A DNA stretch of 64,000 bases from Metopolophium dirhodum (GCF_019925205.1 NC_083566.1:16430001-16494000), one strand, 5' to 3'. Shown: positions 40,331 to 54,940, counted from the first letter of the stretch. Numbers and translations: made by a program. The notes: a model not told the origin generated them from the sequence alone.

Positions 40331-42669
40331 TAGCTGTAGACAGTTGGTCAGTAAAAGTATGGTATCTACCTACTGATATAAATCTGGATTTCGTCGGTTT
40401 ATCCGAGACCAGAGTACCTATAAAACACTTTATTCGGCTGCAATAAATGTTTATAGTAGCTATACCTACAATCAATAAATAACCATGGTCTAAAATGTAT
40501 TTTATATACACGATGTAAATTTTTTTTAGATTTTATAGAAACCTAACCTAACCATACCTACCAAATAATAAAACGTGATCGATTATATTTTATTCATTCA
40601 GGTATTATAATTATATTTTTTTTTTGTGGATCAAGTGTGTTTGTTTGAGGGTTAACTTGTTTTTCTTTGTATGATAGTAACGAAATTATCATTTGACTTA
40701 AAACTCTTTTTCACACATAAAATTATTAATATGCTGGTCAGTGGTCATCTACCTGCATCCGATTTGCCAACCAATACGTGGCATATCCTGTAAATCGAGT
40801 TCCGCTCAAAGCATAATATCATCATAATAGAAATACGATAATATTTTGAATATAGTTTTTGTATGATTACATGTGAGTACAATTTACGACTATGTTCTAG
40901 AAAATTATAACGCTAATCTCGTTCGTAATTATGAGGCCAGAGAAAATGTTTAAAAGGAACATACAGTCACCTAAGATAGATATATACCCATTTTAGCTAG
41001 ACTACTGTCAACTGTTTCAGTAAGCTCCAGCATTACTGTGGTCGTGGTGTTATGCAAACGTTTTCATGTACAGTTAAGTACACAACACTAAAGGATAAGT
41101 TGTAGTGATATGGCACCCTTCTAGTTTTAGAAAATCCTTTTCAGCTGGATTCACATTTTAAATATTTGATGGTAATAAATTACACGGGGATAAGAAAATA
41201 AGTTTGTACACACTTTACGCATGAGACTTTCCATAAAACATATTCTTAATATTTTGTCAATTACAATAATAATTAATTATCATGATTACTCGTCAGATGA
41301 CAAAAAACCGTAATTATTCACTTACTATTTCAATTTGAAAATAATTTAATAGAATTTTTTAGATAATATCATAATAGTATTATATTCAAATATTTCACTA
41401 AATCTGTGCTATTATTATTTTTTTAAGTTTCAATAGTATTGAATTTGCATTCTATCGCATGAACGTATTTTGTCTTTATGCAATAATTACATTGACTTGT
41501 AATAAATTTTTTCCGTGTTGGGTCTAAACTCATGTCTTTAGAAACCATAATATTATACAGTAGGTATCGACTATTTTAATGTTATGGTGAATTATATATT
41601 TTCCCGGAGTAGCATCGTTAATCCATGCAATTAGATGGGCGTGTGGATTGCTCCATAGTTTTTAAATTTAATTTGTATAAAGTAATGTTGTTCAACGTAG
41701 TATTAACTGAATGGACTTGGACATTTTAGCTCGTATTTTAAGTCAATTACTATAGTGACTATAGTTCATTCAAATGGATGGCACGTGCTACTAGATCTTT
41801 GTTTATAAACATTACCTTGGTTAAGTTATAATGAAAATTAACAATTCTCTATTATTTTGTAATGCATGGAGAAGTATCTAATGATACAATCAAGTCATAT
41901 TTATATTTTTTAATTTTTAAAAATACGAAAATTTAGGTTGAGATTTAACCATCACATCATGTTCGATTAAAGTAATACATATTAAGATTAACCTAACATG
42001 TATAATAATAACGATCCGATTACTGAGTACAGAAAATGGTCATCACTAATGTTATAAATGTGAAGTAATAACATAAGAGTCTGCTTTGGTTGTGTATTAG
42101 GAAAGTTGGTCGTACTCACTACTCATAATCTGATAATCACATGAAACTCGCTTTTCACGCAATGAGTTATGAACTAGATAGGTAATGATATAACGTAAAA
42201 TTTTAGGCTTTTTTCTATGACCTGTGTTACAAGAGCGTACTGCCCAAAAAGGACTTGTTCTGCGAGAACGAAATTATCTGCGGAACAGGATAAACACTTT
42301 GATAAAACCACCTGTCGATTTCTGATTGCCACACAACATGATGTGTAACAATATTGTAACTGCAGTTTCAACATTTCATTGGTGTGCGCCATGGCGTGCG
42401 TTATTTCGAATACACCTATCTAGCTTGTGAGTTACCGACTTCGAGTGCAAAGGTGAGTCCGATATCACTAGCAATCTCGGGTACGAGTGAGTGTGCACTA
42501 ACCAGGATTATGAGTTGTTCGGGTCCTGCATACAATTAATGGCATTACGACTGCAGCAGTATACAGATTGTCTTGTAATTTAAATTAATTATACTTTAAA
42601 ATACACGTCATGTACTTTCGAAGCATTTTTTCTTCTACTTTTCGTGTATAGGTACTCAGACACAAAAAA

Positions 42670-42720
42670 AAAAACACATCATTATGAAATCAATTCATTC
42701 ATTGCTTCGCTCAGAATCAA
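42670..42720 (-). repeat. Unclassified interspersed repeat, short fragment
   Basis: The words CATTCATTGCTTCGCTCAGA read on the minus strand as the opening of the ATTCTGAGCG repeat family. Only the first few dozen bases are recognisable. Confidence 0.55.
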
Positions 42721-44379
42721 AAAAATATATATCTAATTCGTTACCGTAGATAAAAAATTTGTAATTGTATTTAATATATTATTATTATATTTTTTCTTAT
42801 AATATAATGGAAATATAATGAATTCAAGAACAGTATTTAAACATAAATAACTTTGGTAGGAATAAAATCTTTTCATTACTCCATAAAACTTAAGGCACTG
42901 TAGAAATGTTTTTTTTTTGTTTTTGCAGAAATAAAAAGTTCAAAAAATATCTATTCGATTTATGTAACGTGATTTTCCCTTAACTTCACTAAAATTATAA
43001 ACGTTTAAAGTCACCCCACAATTCAACAGCTTATACTTTCGTGAATCTCAACTCGCAAATCTAAATAAACAGTTTTTGAATGATAATAATAAGTATATAC
43101 ATAGTTATAATTCAGTTTATTCTGGAAAAGTTTATGTCCCTCGTCCGTATGAAATGAAAATTATTCTCAACTTAAATGCTCACCAAAGTTTATCGCGTGA
43201 TAAAATAACTGTATGAATAGTAAAAACCGTTTAAAATAAATACATGTTCCTACTTGCTAGAATACTATTCTATCTAATTCAATGAGTTAACATTTCGAAT
43301 GTATAAGTTCAGCGCCATAATATTCAGCGCAACTAACTAGAACCAAGCAAATTATGTATAATTTCCGGTGGCCAAATGTGAGTCCATGCACCGTTCGTCC
43401 ATCCCACGCAGTGATTTAATTCATCGTGTTTAGTGAACATAATCTACAATTATGTTATCTGAAACGTTCTCATCCATATTTCATCCTTAACTGAAACACG
43501 AGGTGCCCGTTACCGGTAATTAAATTAGTGTATAACACTAAATCGCCAACTCGCATGTTTACTCTCGTACAACGACGTCAGCTATAACCCAATATTTATC
43601 GACATTATAGAATTACCATTCGGTCGAAAATGTCTGATATTGGCTATCGTTTTGTATGGAAATAAATAAAACATGTTTCGATGGGACTGATATCTGTGCG
43701 TGCGATAATATTATGTGCATACGCAATATTATATTAAAACACAATAATATATTTATAGGTACACCATGAAAGTATTTTGCCGGTTATAAAAGCAAATGAA
43801 ATGTTAAAAGTGTTTGTAATGAAATCAAAGAAAAATAGTTACTCTCGTGTATTGTGGGTTTTGGATTACTCATTGCATACAAAAAAGGATGATGTGCAGA
43901 TATGGATACTCAGATACAGAGACTATTATACATTGTCGGTCGTCTACCTATTAAATGTCTATGGATAAAGGATATTTTATAATTTGTTTATATTATACTC
44001 TCACCATTAGTAATATATTTTAGTCTAAATACTTTTAATATGGCATAGTATATAAAAAATAATGTTTGTAATATTGCAGGTACGTGACGTCAAAAAATTT
44101 CAATTAAAACAAAATAACCAAGCTCGTTAAAAAAAAAAAATATTTATTTTAAAATGTCCATCTTTAATATAACATTTTTAATTACATTCTATAAAATATT
44201 AAAAATAATTATTTGGAGAGAAATTTTACGTTTGAGTATTAAATTTCTATCATGTCTATAAAAAGATATTAAAAATAATATTAAATGTTTAGTGGAAATT
44301 TCAAGTATGTAGGTTATTTGTTGTCTATAATTACAACAAAAAGCTAAAGTTTGCATTGTAAAAAACTGGTAATGCTTAA

Positions 44380-44600
44380 ATGTTTAAGTTTTTCTGTAAT
44401 TTTTTTTAGTTTTTCTTGATTTTTTTAAAACTACAGGAATTTTTTACTTTAAACGTGAACTTCTAGATACAATTTTCTACCAGAAATCACCATCAAAATC
44501 GAAGAAATTTTTCTGCTCCAAAATGTGATGACGAACAAACAATAATCATAAATGTAAAACCAATAAGTCATTCATCGCTCTCCTTTAAATTTATAATCTA
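44380..44600 (-). repeat. Unclassified interspersed repeat, diverged partial copy
   Basis: On the minus strand it carries GAGAGCGATGAATGA, ATTGGTTTTAC, then a TTTCTTCGAT and TTTCTGGTAGAAAATTGTAT series in the same order as the opening third of copies A and D. It is more diverged and truncated. Confidence 0.6.
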
Positions 44601-45261
44601 TGGTTAAATAAAAATGAATAAATTACAATTATATAATTGTATTTAAATTTCAGTGCAGCTAACTTCATTTTCAATACAAAATAATATAAGGAATAAATTA
44701 ATTTTAGTAAATTAAAAATAATATATTCAATTTTATATTTTATCATAACATCAACGTTTTTAGTGAAATATTTAACGAAACTAAACTGAACATAAAAATG
44801 TTCCTCGAACAATATTTACTTAATTGACAATATATTTAAAAGAAAGTAAAAATGTATAATATACATTTTAATTAAATGTGTTATATTAATATCATATTTT
44901 TATGTATTTATAAATTTATATTATAAAATGTAATTATCTTTACACATTATGTTATGTCAATTTTATGAAATAAAATTCGTTTCATAAAGATAGTTTTAAT
45001 ATTTGAAAATTTAAACTAGACAGCTATAGTGATATATTTCACTCCTTGCAGTAAATGCTACCTATACAAATCATACATCAATATAAAAATATATTTAATA
45101 TAGTAAAATTGTTCAATACATCGATACTATCATATTATAATACTATATTATGCTATTAATATTAAAAAATATATATGGAGATGGCTGATGAGTGGTTAAT
45201 ATTCTAATATTTAGTATACGTTTGGTAATTATTAATATTAAACCATATATTATATAATATA

Positions 45262-46152
45262 TCGATGGCTAAGACGCCAAAATTTGTAAGTCCAATTTTT
45301 CTCAAAATCGTTTTATTAGTCCATAGGGTTTATCTGGGTCATATTTTTGATTCGGTAAAACATTACAAGTCAATATCATAATTAAAACATGTTTTATTTA
45401 CACTTTAATTTTTGTATTTTTAGTGCAAGATAGGTTTTTTTAGTGCACACATGTAACAAGTCATAATTTAATAAGACATACAATAAATACTTTAAAGTAA
45501 TCTAAATATCAAGTGGACAAATATAACAAGTCCAGACTTGTTACTTTTTTCAAAAACAATACATTCAATTTTGGACGTGTAATGTGAAAAATAAATAGTA
45601 TTATTTTAAATAATAAAAAAATTTTATTTTAAATTACACTAAATCATATGATATCTTCAATTAGCATAAAATATCATTAAACACGGGTTTTATTTGACTA
45701 AAATTTGATCAATAATGCTACTTTATTATTTTTTACATTCAATAAAAAATTGCAATATTTTTTATATTTTTTACTTTTTTACTGAAATTATATAAGCAAA
45801 TTGAATTTTTTATATCAACAAAATTATTTGTGCGTACATTTTAACTATTTATATAATAAACAACTTTTAAAATGTCCATCAAAACCTTATATGTCCACGG
45901 TAAAAATATATTATAATTGCCATTCATAACAAGTCCCATTTCAATTTAAAAGAAACATTATAATTACGTTGAAAACAAATTTTAAGTCCTAAAAGTAATA
46001 ATTTATGTAATCTACAGAATATTTTACAAATAAATCAGTTGCAACACTGAAAAACACAAATGTTTTGGTGTTGAATAATTTAAAATCTTAAAACTGCTCT
46101 CCTGTAAAATTTGATGTTTGGGACATACAACTTTTGGCCTCTTAGTCATCGA
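45262..46152 (+). mobile_element. Non-autonomous DNA transposon with terminal inverted repeats, copy 1
   Basis: An 891-bp element with terminal inverted repeats of about 32 bp beginning TCGATGGCTAAGA and ending in its complement. It is flanked by TA on both sides (45260-45261 and 46153-46154), the target duplication typical of Tc1/mariner-like elements. The interior has no transposase frame. It carries the palindrome AACAAGTCCAGACTTGTT (45525-45542) and several more ACAAGTC words. Compared with copy 2 it lacks about 60 bp bounded by GGACGT words. Superfamily assignment rests only on the TA duplication. Confidence 0.85.
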
Positions 46153-46475
46153 TATACAATCCCACCATATACACTGAAATAGATTTTTAGTGAATCATGT
46201 TTCTTCATGAAGTCATCTGATTAACCAAGGATAATTTAAAAACATTCGATTAAAAAGGTAAAATATACAATTTTATATATGAAAATAATGGAAACTCATT
46301 CATAGAAACCATGAGCTTGTTACATTTACTCTTCTTCAAATCGAAGGTCGTTCTCACCAAATCAATTATTCTCTTAAAAGAATCTGATCAGAAAAACCTC
46401 ATCCACCAAACAAAGAAATACATCCCATTAAAACTTTCACAGAAACCACAAGTAAAGATGCAATATAAAAAATAC

Positions 46476-48404
46476 GGGCAAGTGGAAGTCGCTCTGCTTG
46501 TACAGCAAGTGGGTGCCTGTAATGCATTGTGATAAACTTGAATTCAATGATATAATATTATTATGTATGAAAAACGATTCTGAGCGGGGACGGTTGGTTA
46601 GCCTAGGATATATTTTTATATTGTTATTATTAATACGGTAGCCGGTTAAGTTGAATTATTATTATTTGTTTATCATCATATTTTTGTATATAATATTATA
46701 CTTAAGAAATTTCAAGTACCCAAGAATAATATTTTAAGGATATAACACAAAACTACGTCAAATCGTTCTTCTTCGTTTAAATGTCTAATTTCGTTCAAAT
46801 TTGAATATAAAATAACTATAAAGAAATCTGTGTTTATATATTTTTTAGATTTTTTGGTTACCGAATAACCTACTTACGTGGAACTTAGATTCAAATTTTC
46901 AATCCTTACCTATAAAAGTTGAACATTTTATAAATTTTTAACAACAAAATCGTTTTAAATTTTGAGTTTGATAAATTTTGTGGAAATTGAATACTTATTA
47001 ACAAAAATTGTGCCTTAGTATTTTTAAATTTATCTTATTTTCATTAAGTATAGGAATTGATAAAATAAATATATAGTGTAAATTTAAAGTATTTATATTT
47101 ATTCGTTTTTGAATTACAACAAAATAAGAACATCGCTACATGAGAAATCGAGTGGATATCCATTGTTGAAAAATTCTTAAAAACATCAAACGCTCATAAA
47201 CATTTATTTTGACTTTCCGTCAAAAAAAAAGGCTTTGCATCGACAGGATTAGTAGAAAACCTAATTTCCTGTAAATTACAGAACAATTGAAATTAAAAAC
47301 AAACTCATAGCCAATAACATTACGTAATTTATACAATACAGATAAACGCTTTTTTCTCAAATTTCTATATTAACAAACCTAAGAATGTAATAATAGGAGT
47401 AACAAATAACGATATCATATCATCCCACCTAGCCCAACTACCCGTCTCAGAGCTGGCTTAAAGAATTAATATAACGAACATATTATACCAATAAGTTACA
47501 AGTGGAAAGTATTCATTCAATTCTAAGGACTAAGACATACAAAAATTCTAACTACTTATCAACTTTGATGGAACAAACCATCAAATATTTATATCGGAAG
47601 AATAAGTAAATTGTATCCTCTACGAGTCAACTGGATATACGGCATAAACATGACCATAAATCGACGTACTCCAAACAACTTAACTGTTAACACCAATAGT
47701 TATAACTTATAAGTACAGCGAACATAATTGAACTAATAAATATAACGAACTCTGATTCAAACGATAAGATGGACTAACAAATTAAAAGTTTGGTTAAGAC
47801 AACTAATAAAGTCACGTATACATATATATAGAAAAAACCAAACGCAAAAAACTCAATAAAGTAAAACTTATTTTTCTTGCTCAAGCACAAATCCTGAGTT
47901 ACCATGGCACCACCAAATATCAATCTCAAACAATTCATACATGACGATGAAAATAAAGAGTTACACTGTACCTACACTACGTTGCACCTACACTAGGATA
48001 CAATATTTTGTAAATTCTGTCGTGTATAGAAAGTGCTAATATAAACAACCAGTGAAAATTTCAAATGACATATGAATATAATATAAAATTATTATCTACA
48101 GTCATTTGTTTTAGAGTTACACCAAAAACCAAAATCGATTAGTTGTCAAAAACAGATTTTGCGTAAAAATTCCCGATTTTCCTAAATTTTTTTTTTTGTT
48201 TTTCTCGGTGCTTTTGAAAATTACTGGGAATATTGACCTCCCAATGCACCAACAATAATCACTTCCCCATCGAATAAGATACTGAAGTTGAAATTTGAAT
48301 CATTATTTTAACTATTTATCGTGAACACAGACACAAAAAAAAATGTTTAAAAAAAAACACACACATTATTGTAAAACCAATACATTCATCGCTCCGCTCA
48401 GAAT
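46476..48404 (-). repeat. Unclassified interspersed repeat, copy C, interrupted
   Basis: Read on the minus strand, it opens at 48404 with ATTCTGAGCGGAGCGATG and proceeds through AAATCGATTTTGG. It resumes at about 47040 with the family's middle (TATAAAATGTTCAAC; CCACGTAAGTAGGTTATT). It ends with the inverted CCGCTCAGAATCG word (near 46570) and the tail ACTTGCTGTACAAGCAGAGC, finishing near 46476. About 1 kb of unrelated DNA (about 47040-48050) splits the copy. Confidence 0.75.
47040..48050. other. Insert of unknown origin inside repeat copy C
   Basis: Relative to copies A and D this kilobase is extra. It is A- and C-rich with few G on the plus strand, unlike its flanks, which resembles the strand bias of decayed retroelement coding DNA. 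No frame longer than a few dozen codons remains, and I recognise no family motif. Both ends are approximate. Confidence 0.45.
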
Positions 48405-48409
48405 ATAAA

Positions 48410-51400
48410 AATAATAAATATGACTTTTTTATATTGGTACCTATTTAATTCTTCTTTTGCTAGTGTTGAAGATTATAGATAGATATTCAATTATATTTAA
48501 TTTTAAGTTGTATTAAAATTTAAAGTTTAAACAACTAAACTTGTCACATATTATTAAAAATAATAATTATTACCTAGCTTTTGGATAAACAAATAATCAA
48601 ATCTTTTCTTTAAAGTGATATTATAATTTATTACGTCCAATACCCTAAAATAGTGACTTCACTGCTAAGTATTGTCGTAAGTCACTAGGGTTGGCGGTTT
48701 AATGGCCAATTTCAATTGAACGGTTGCGTAGAGTATAGGTACCTTGGGAGTAGAAAAACAATGTAAACTATTATAAGAACCGAGAGTGTATAATAATATG
48801 GCTACCTAGTATGATTTTCATCGTTGGTATACTTTTAAAGAAAGTCAGTTTTCTAAATCGTTGACAACGAACAAATCTAAATGTATAACAGTATACTATG
48901 TAACTAAATAAATTGTAAGTATTATAGAAAGAAAATGTATATTAATACGCAAAATATAATAATAATGATAATAATATTGCTTTCACTAATTAATTTCATA
49001 TTGGTAGCATCGTTAATGTATTTCAGCAGTATAAAATTATTATGAATTGTTTTTAAAACATTATCTCACCGTCCCTAACAATACATATTGTAAAAACTAT
49101 CATTATATAAATAAAAAATATATAAATAATTAGTATTTATACATACAAGTGTGTAATGCTAACAGCAGCTTTAAGTAATTTGTCAGTCATTAATTAAGTA
49201 AACACAATTTATTGATAAGACATGTCATATAGACAAGTCAATAACTATTATTCAATTTAACTACCTAGATATAATAGAAAGAATGGTTAAAATACAAATT
49301 TATTTTGAACATAAACTAGAAGTGTATTATAATAGACGTGTTTACAATAGATTACTATTTTCACTTGAAAATAATCGTGATTCTATTGTGTTATAAAAAC
49401 ACCACTACCATTTATAGAACACCAATTTTTGAGTATTTCTAAAAAAAATTGTTTGTTTATTTATGTTTAAATTAAACGAGTACTAAAAACTAAACGATAC
49501 TGGTACTTAACAATAAAAAAAAACTAAAAACTATAATGATAAAATATTATGTTAAAATTAGAAAGTGTTTAAATACAATTTAGTTATTAAAATAAAATAT
49601 AATTAAAACATATTATAATAATATACAATACACCTATAGGTACATAATAATCATATATTCTGATTCAAACATAATTCCTCATGAATTAGATTTTTTTTTT
49701 GTTTTAATGATATATGCACAAAACATGTTTATGGTGCCATAATTTTTCGTAAGACTGAAGATTAAATTTATGATCTTAATTTGATATAATTTCGTATTTG
49801 GAATTACATTATAATTATAAATTATAAAACAGTTTCTCTAAATCTTTTACTTGATTAATGGGAATTCTTAAAATATTTGACGCTCACTAGGTAGGTCCCA
49901 TTATGCGTAATATATTATGCGTAATTTAAGGCGAAAAGGTTGATTAAAAATAAATAATGCTACAAGAAAGAGGAGGGACTGGGTGCACACCAAAATTATT
50001 AAGTTAATGTAAGAGTATCTTCTTTAACATACAAAATTAATTAAAGGTTATGTATGGAGGATTTAATGATAATTTAATATAAAATAGGTACTGTATCAGT
50101 GTATCACTATTGTTTCTTCTAATAAATTATATTGGCATCAAGCTATGGTTTATTAATTATAACTCACACCTTCACCATTGTATTTTAATCAACCTCTACC
50201 AGATGTGTATAAACAATAAATTGTCTATTCTAAATATTTAAATATTTCGTTTAAAAAAAAACAGCAATTGTGATTCATCACGATATAATGTTTAAAACTT
50301 AAATGCTTATAAAATCACAGACCTATCCATTATTTCCCATGATAGAATTATGTTGTATATATCTGTAAGGGATAAAGGTGTAATTCGAGCTCAATAAAGC
50401 TGGCTTAAGTTTTTATGTTTTAAAAAATGAATCATAGGTATATACTCTGAAATGCATAAACAATAAAAAACATAAAATTTTTAGAGTATTTTATGATACA
50501 AAAGTGTTGGTAATATGATGTCAATAATATCATTACCAAGATTATTTTTACTAGCTGGGTTTTATAAATTTTGCTATATATATTTCACTATGGTATTCTG
50601 ATAATTTGATGATATTTTTTTGGAAAAATGCATCAAACAGTATACAATATGCTAATAAATTAATAAAATGGTTTTATTATTCAATTATCACATTGTTCAA
50701 TGAATTAAATTTATATTGTAAATTACAGATTAATAAAAACATAAATATTATAATAATAAATGATATGTTGTATTAAAAGTAATAATAATAACAATTTTAA
50801 AATTTGTAATTATTAAAAAAAATAAATATAAATACATTGCATTATACCCTATATTATGATTGTATCGTATCTATTTATACATTACTTTTTAAGTATTCTT
50901 GTACACAATCCGTAAATTATATGAAATAATTCTCAAAGAATAAGAGATGGTATGATATTTAACTTTATTTGAATACATTATTTTATTATTATTTTTTCAC
51001 AGACATATTATACCATATTAAATTTTAATATAGTTGCTTAGGACCGAGTATCATAAAGGAGTTTTGTTTTTCTATACTCATTATTACTTATATACGTATT
51101 ATATGAAGCAAGGATACCTTTTATAACCTATTCAATATTTCAATACGGTCACAATAAGTCACATTAAGTGTACCTATACCGCGTTATAATACATTTTCTT
51201 ATGGTCCTTAATGGTAATTTCAAAATTAAATTTATACGAGAAGATAATGTAACTTCAGAACAGAAGTGCCTATCTACATAATTTACTATTAGTTAATTAA
51301 TTAATAGATTTAGTCATATTAAACAATATAGCTTGTTTGTACCGTAAACTAATAAATTATTATTTAGATTTATAAATGAACAGTGCATACCCTATTTTGA

Positions 51401-51950
51401 GTAAATTAGAACAACAATAAAATATGTACAAGGGGTATAATAATAAGTACGAATGAATATTCACAGAATTCAAGCATATTAATATTCAGGAAATATCAAT
51501 ATTTCAATTTTGAATTATAACTAGGTAACTAATCTTATTCAGCTTCTACCTATCTAATTTGTTTATAATATAAATCAATACAAATACTACCCCTTCAAAT
51601 TTTGATTTATATAATATATTATATCAACATTTTCAAAAAAAATATTTCCTTCTTGATAGATTAAAAATAAAATTAGTGGTTATCATTTGAAAAAAAATTA
51701 ATTTGTATCGCCATAGTATTGTATACTTCTTTAGCATACAAATAAAGTATTTGTGGCAAAACGGTATTTGAGTATATTTAAAATTCACTTGAAACTTTAA
51801 AACTTGAATTAGTAAAAAAAAAATTTGTGTATTATGCTTGATCAGTTACTTCTTAAAAAACAGTCTGAATTTAATAATAACAAGAATATAAATATTATAG
51901 TTCTTATCTATTTTTAATTTATTTGTGACAATAAGTCGTTCAAATTTCGA
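48410..51950. other. AT-rich non-coding DNA
   Basis: No gene, RNA or recognised element; only short AT-rich simple sequence. Confidence 0.55.
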
Positions 51951-51959
51951 TTTAGATGT

Positions 51960-52400
51960 TATATTGGTTTGTGTCTAAAGACACTTTTTAAAAATGAAAA
52001 AATGCTCTTGATTTCTGATCTTCTGCAACTTCTGAAAAGGTTCTGGTAGTAAATTGGATCTTTTTAGTACTTTTGGGAGGTCAAACTATCACTGATACTT
52101 TCAAAATTATCTGTTGAAATAAAAAAAAAAAATTAAGAAAAGGTGGACATTTTACACAAATACTGTGTTTGACAAAATTGATTTTGTTTTTTCGTTCTAA
52201 TCCAAAAATGAAGAACTATGAACTTTAAATATGCACAACATATTTATATTATCATTTTCTAAACATTTTGTATTTTTCAAAATATTTTGCAACTAGTAAT
52301 TTTTTTAAGTATATATAAATATTTTAATTTGTCAACCTTCTTTTTAGTTATTGTTCAATGTATGCATCATATCAAATTTTTGTTTTTGTGTAAAAAAGTT
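51960..52400 (+). repeat. Unclassified interspersed repeat, diverged partial copy
   Basis: It keeps the family order: TTCTGGTAGTAAATTGGATC, then GGGAGGTCAA, then GACAAAATTGATTTTG, then ATCATTTTCTAAACATTTTG. It is strongly diverged and lacks the opening and closing inverted words. Confidence 0.5.
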
Positions 52401-52689
52401 TAATATTTCAATACAATTTTCTTCATAAGTTATTATAACCGAAATTAAAAATACCATCAATACATATACTTAACATTTTATTCGTGCCTATATGCATTTA
52501 AGTTTAGTTTTTTTTTGATTCGATAATATCACGAATATTTCAATATTATTTTGTAGTCATAAGATTCATAAAATTTTAAATTTTAGCTTATATTATATGA
52601 TGACGTTTTTAATTAGTAACTATAGTAATTGCAATACCTATTATTCCAATGGTGTGTGATTTTTGTGAATAAATTTCTAAAAATTAAAA

Positions 52690-53015
52690 ATCAAGAAAGT
52701 TTACATGCCGATCCCTGACTTGGCAAGCGTTTTTTATCTGTCTTCGCATTATAGAGCAGAGCAAATTCTTCAATATTTAACTTTGAGTGTGATTTCTGAT
52801 ATAAAATTGGATCTAGTTGGAATTTAGTAAAAATTAAAAACTAATCAAGTAAACTAAAAAAAAAAAAAAAACAGACAAAATAATTACGCACTAATTAACC
52901 ACTATACCTACTGCTGAGTGAGTTCTCCAATTTTACATAAATATACTATTTATTTCAATCATAAAAATCAATACATTCATCGGAGGGCTGAAAATCTGAA
53001 ATGTATACCTACATG
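52690..53015. repeat. Rearranged fragment of the same repeat family
   Basis: A plus-oriented piece (GATTTCTGATATAAAATTGG, ATCTAGTTGG; about 52790-52825) sits beside a minus-oriented opening piece (AATACATTCATCGG; about 52970-52985). The mixed orientation indicates rearrangement or two insertions. Confidence 0.45.
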
Positions 53016-53079
53016 ATTTTGTGTGATTTTCGGTAGTAATAATATATCATTTTATAGCAGTTGAGTTGATATCCAACAG

Positions 53080-53900
53080 GAATGATAGTCCAACAATCGT
53101 CTCCAAACAGTTGTTGGGCGGTTGCCATTGATTTATCCGTTTAGCTTCACGCCGTCCGTTTTCTTGTTACGAGTAATTGCTTTTTTCCGACTTCCTTTTC
53201 TTGCTTTTTTTTTTCTAATAGAACCCAATCCCAGTCATTGTATATATATATATATACACTCCCTGTGAAATCCTATCTCTGAAAAGCGCGTTTTCGTGTC
53301 TCTCCAGAGAATACACTGTTTAGGTGAAAAAGAAGCTCGTTTTCATTTCGCTTCGGATGCGTAAAAGAAAATGATTTGCAATGCCTTATATGTCTGTTAC
53401 CCTAGCTCTCGTTTCATTTCTCCAGGGATAACGATGTTTAAAAACTTCACCGCGACGACAAATTACCGGAAACTAATTAGATAACGAGCAATAATTATCA
53501 TGGAACTTTTTCGGTCATTATCGTTTTAATAACAAAGCAATTGTGCTCATTGTAAATTCTCATTTAGTTTAGAGTCGCACTTCAAAACACAAAAACTGAA
53601 CGCTCGTGCACAATAATATAATAATAATATGTTTTATTGTAAGGAACGTGGATGTGTTCGGCAGGTCGCACCCGCTTATATATAAGAACATTTTGCCATT
53701 TCTCTTACGTATGGCTATATTTGATTTAATGTCTCTGCCATCATATATAATAGTATCTGCCCAGGCTTATATTAGAAAATCAATGATGTCCCAAGTAAAA
53801 TAAATTGAACTATACGCACTTGTCGTCCACAGACACTCCCAATAATTCTAATCAGATCAAGAATTCTAAATGAATAGCCAATAATAATCGGTTATGGAAA
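53080..53900. other. GC-richer block within the intron
   Basis: More balanced composition with CT-rich words, a TA run (53240-53257) and no coding signal. Candidate conserved non-coding DNA. Confidence 0.3.
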
Positions 53901-54112
53901 ACAGTGTCGTTTTTTTTTTCTAGTCTAACATCTGTAGACTAGTAAAAGACCTAAAACAAAAGTAGGTATACCACAAACATATTATATCTCTATAAACTGA
54001 AAACAGATTTTTGAAAAATTAATGAAAACTACAGAGAAAAATATAATATTAATGTATAATATGCATATCGTCAACATGAAATTATAATATTATATTCTTT
54101 CAATCAATTTTA

Positions 54113-54940
54113 GATTCTGAGTGGAACGATGAATGTATTGATTTTACAATGATGTGTGTTTTTTTTTAGTTTTTTTTTTATTTTTGTGCCTGTCATCACC
54201 TTTTAGGACAGTAAAAGTGCTTGGATTTTCTTCAACAGTAACTTTTCTGATAGGAAAGTGAATCTAGTTGGTACTTTGGGGGGGTCAAAAGTAAAAATTT
54301 TCCAGTAGTTTTCAAAAGAGTAACTCTAAAAAAATGACCAGGACATGAAATTTTGACTGAATGTTTATATTAGCATTTTCTATACACCATAAAATTTTGA
54401 AAATATTTTGACTCTTTTTGAGCTGTTTACGGACATTGTCAGTTTTCAATTTATTTATTTTTTTTTTTCTATAAATATCTATAAAATTTTATCTGTTGAG
54501 TTAAAAAGCTTGAAAATTTAATAGAAGGCTCCTAGGTTATTGTTCCAAAGGCAGATGAAAAAAATTAAAAATTCTTAGTCACAGTTTTTATTTATAAGAA
54601 TTTAAAGTTCAAATTTTGACAAAATGTATCACATTTAAAGTTTAATAATTTTTTTGTAGTTAAAAATTTATAAAATGTTCAACTTTTATAGCTAAGGATT
54701 GAAAATTGAAAACAAGGCTCCACGTAAATAGGTTATAGGTATATAAATTACTTTATTCACAGTAATATCATCAAATATACTTGGTAATATCATAGGCTGA
54801 CTGACCGTTTTCGCTCAGAATCGTTTTTCTTATACAATGATATTATATCATTGAATTCAAATTTAACACCATCCATTACAGTGACCCACTTGTAACCTAA
54901 TGTACAGCAGAGCGACATTTACTTACCCACCTTTTTTTTT
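54113..54940 (+). repeat. Unclassified interspersed repeat, copy D
   Basis: Opens with ATTCTGAGTGGAACGATG at 54113. It contains CACCTTTTAGGACAGTAAAA, TATTAGCATTTTCTATACAC, GGCTCCTAGGTTATTGTT and TATAAAATGTTCAACTTT in the family order. It closes with TTCGCTCAGAATCG (about 54812-54825) and the tail CAGCAGAGCGACATTTACTT followed by CCCACC and a T-run. Best preserved together with copy A. Confidence 0.8.

Noticed and set aside
46311..46532. 73-codon frame as a gene
   Set aside because: Its second half is the reverse strand of the unclassified repeat tail (copy C).
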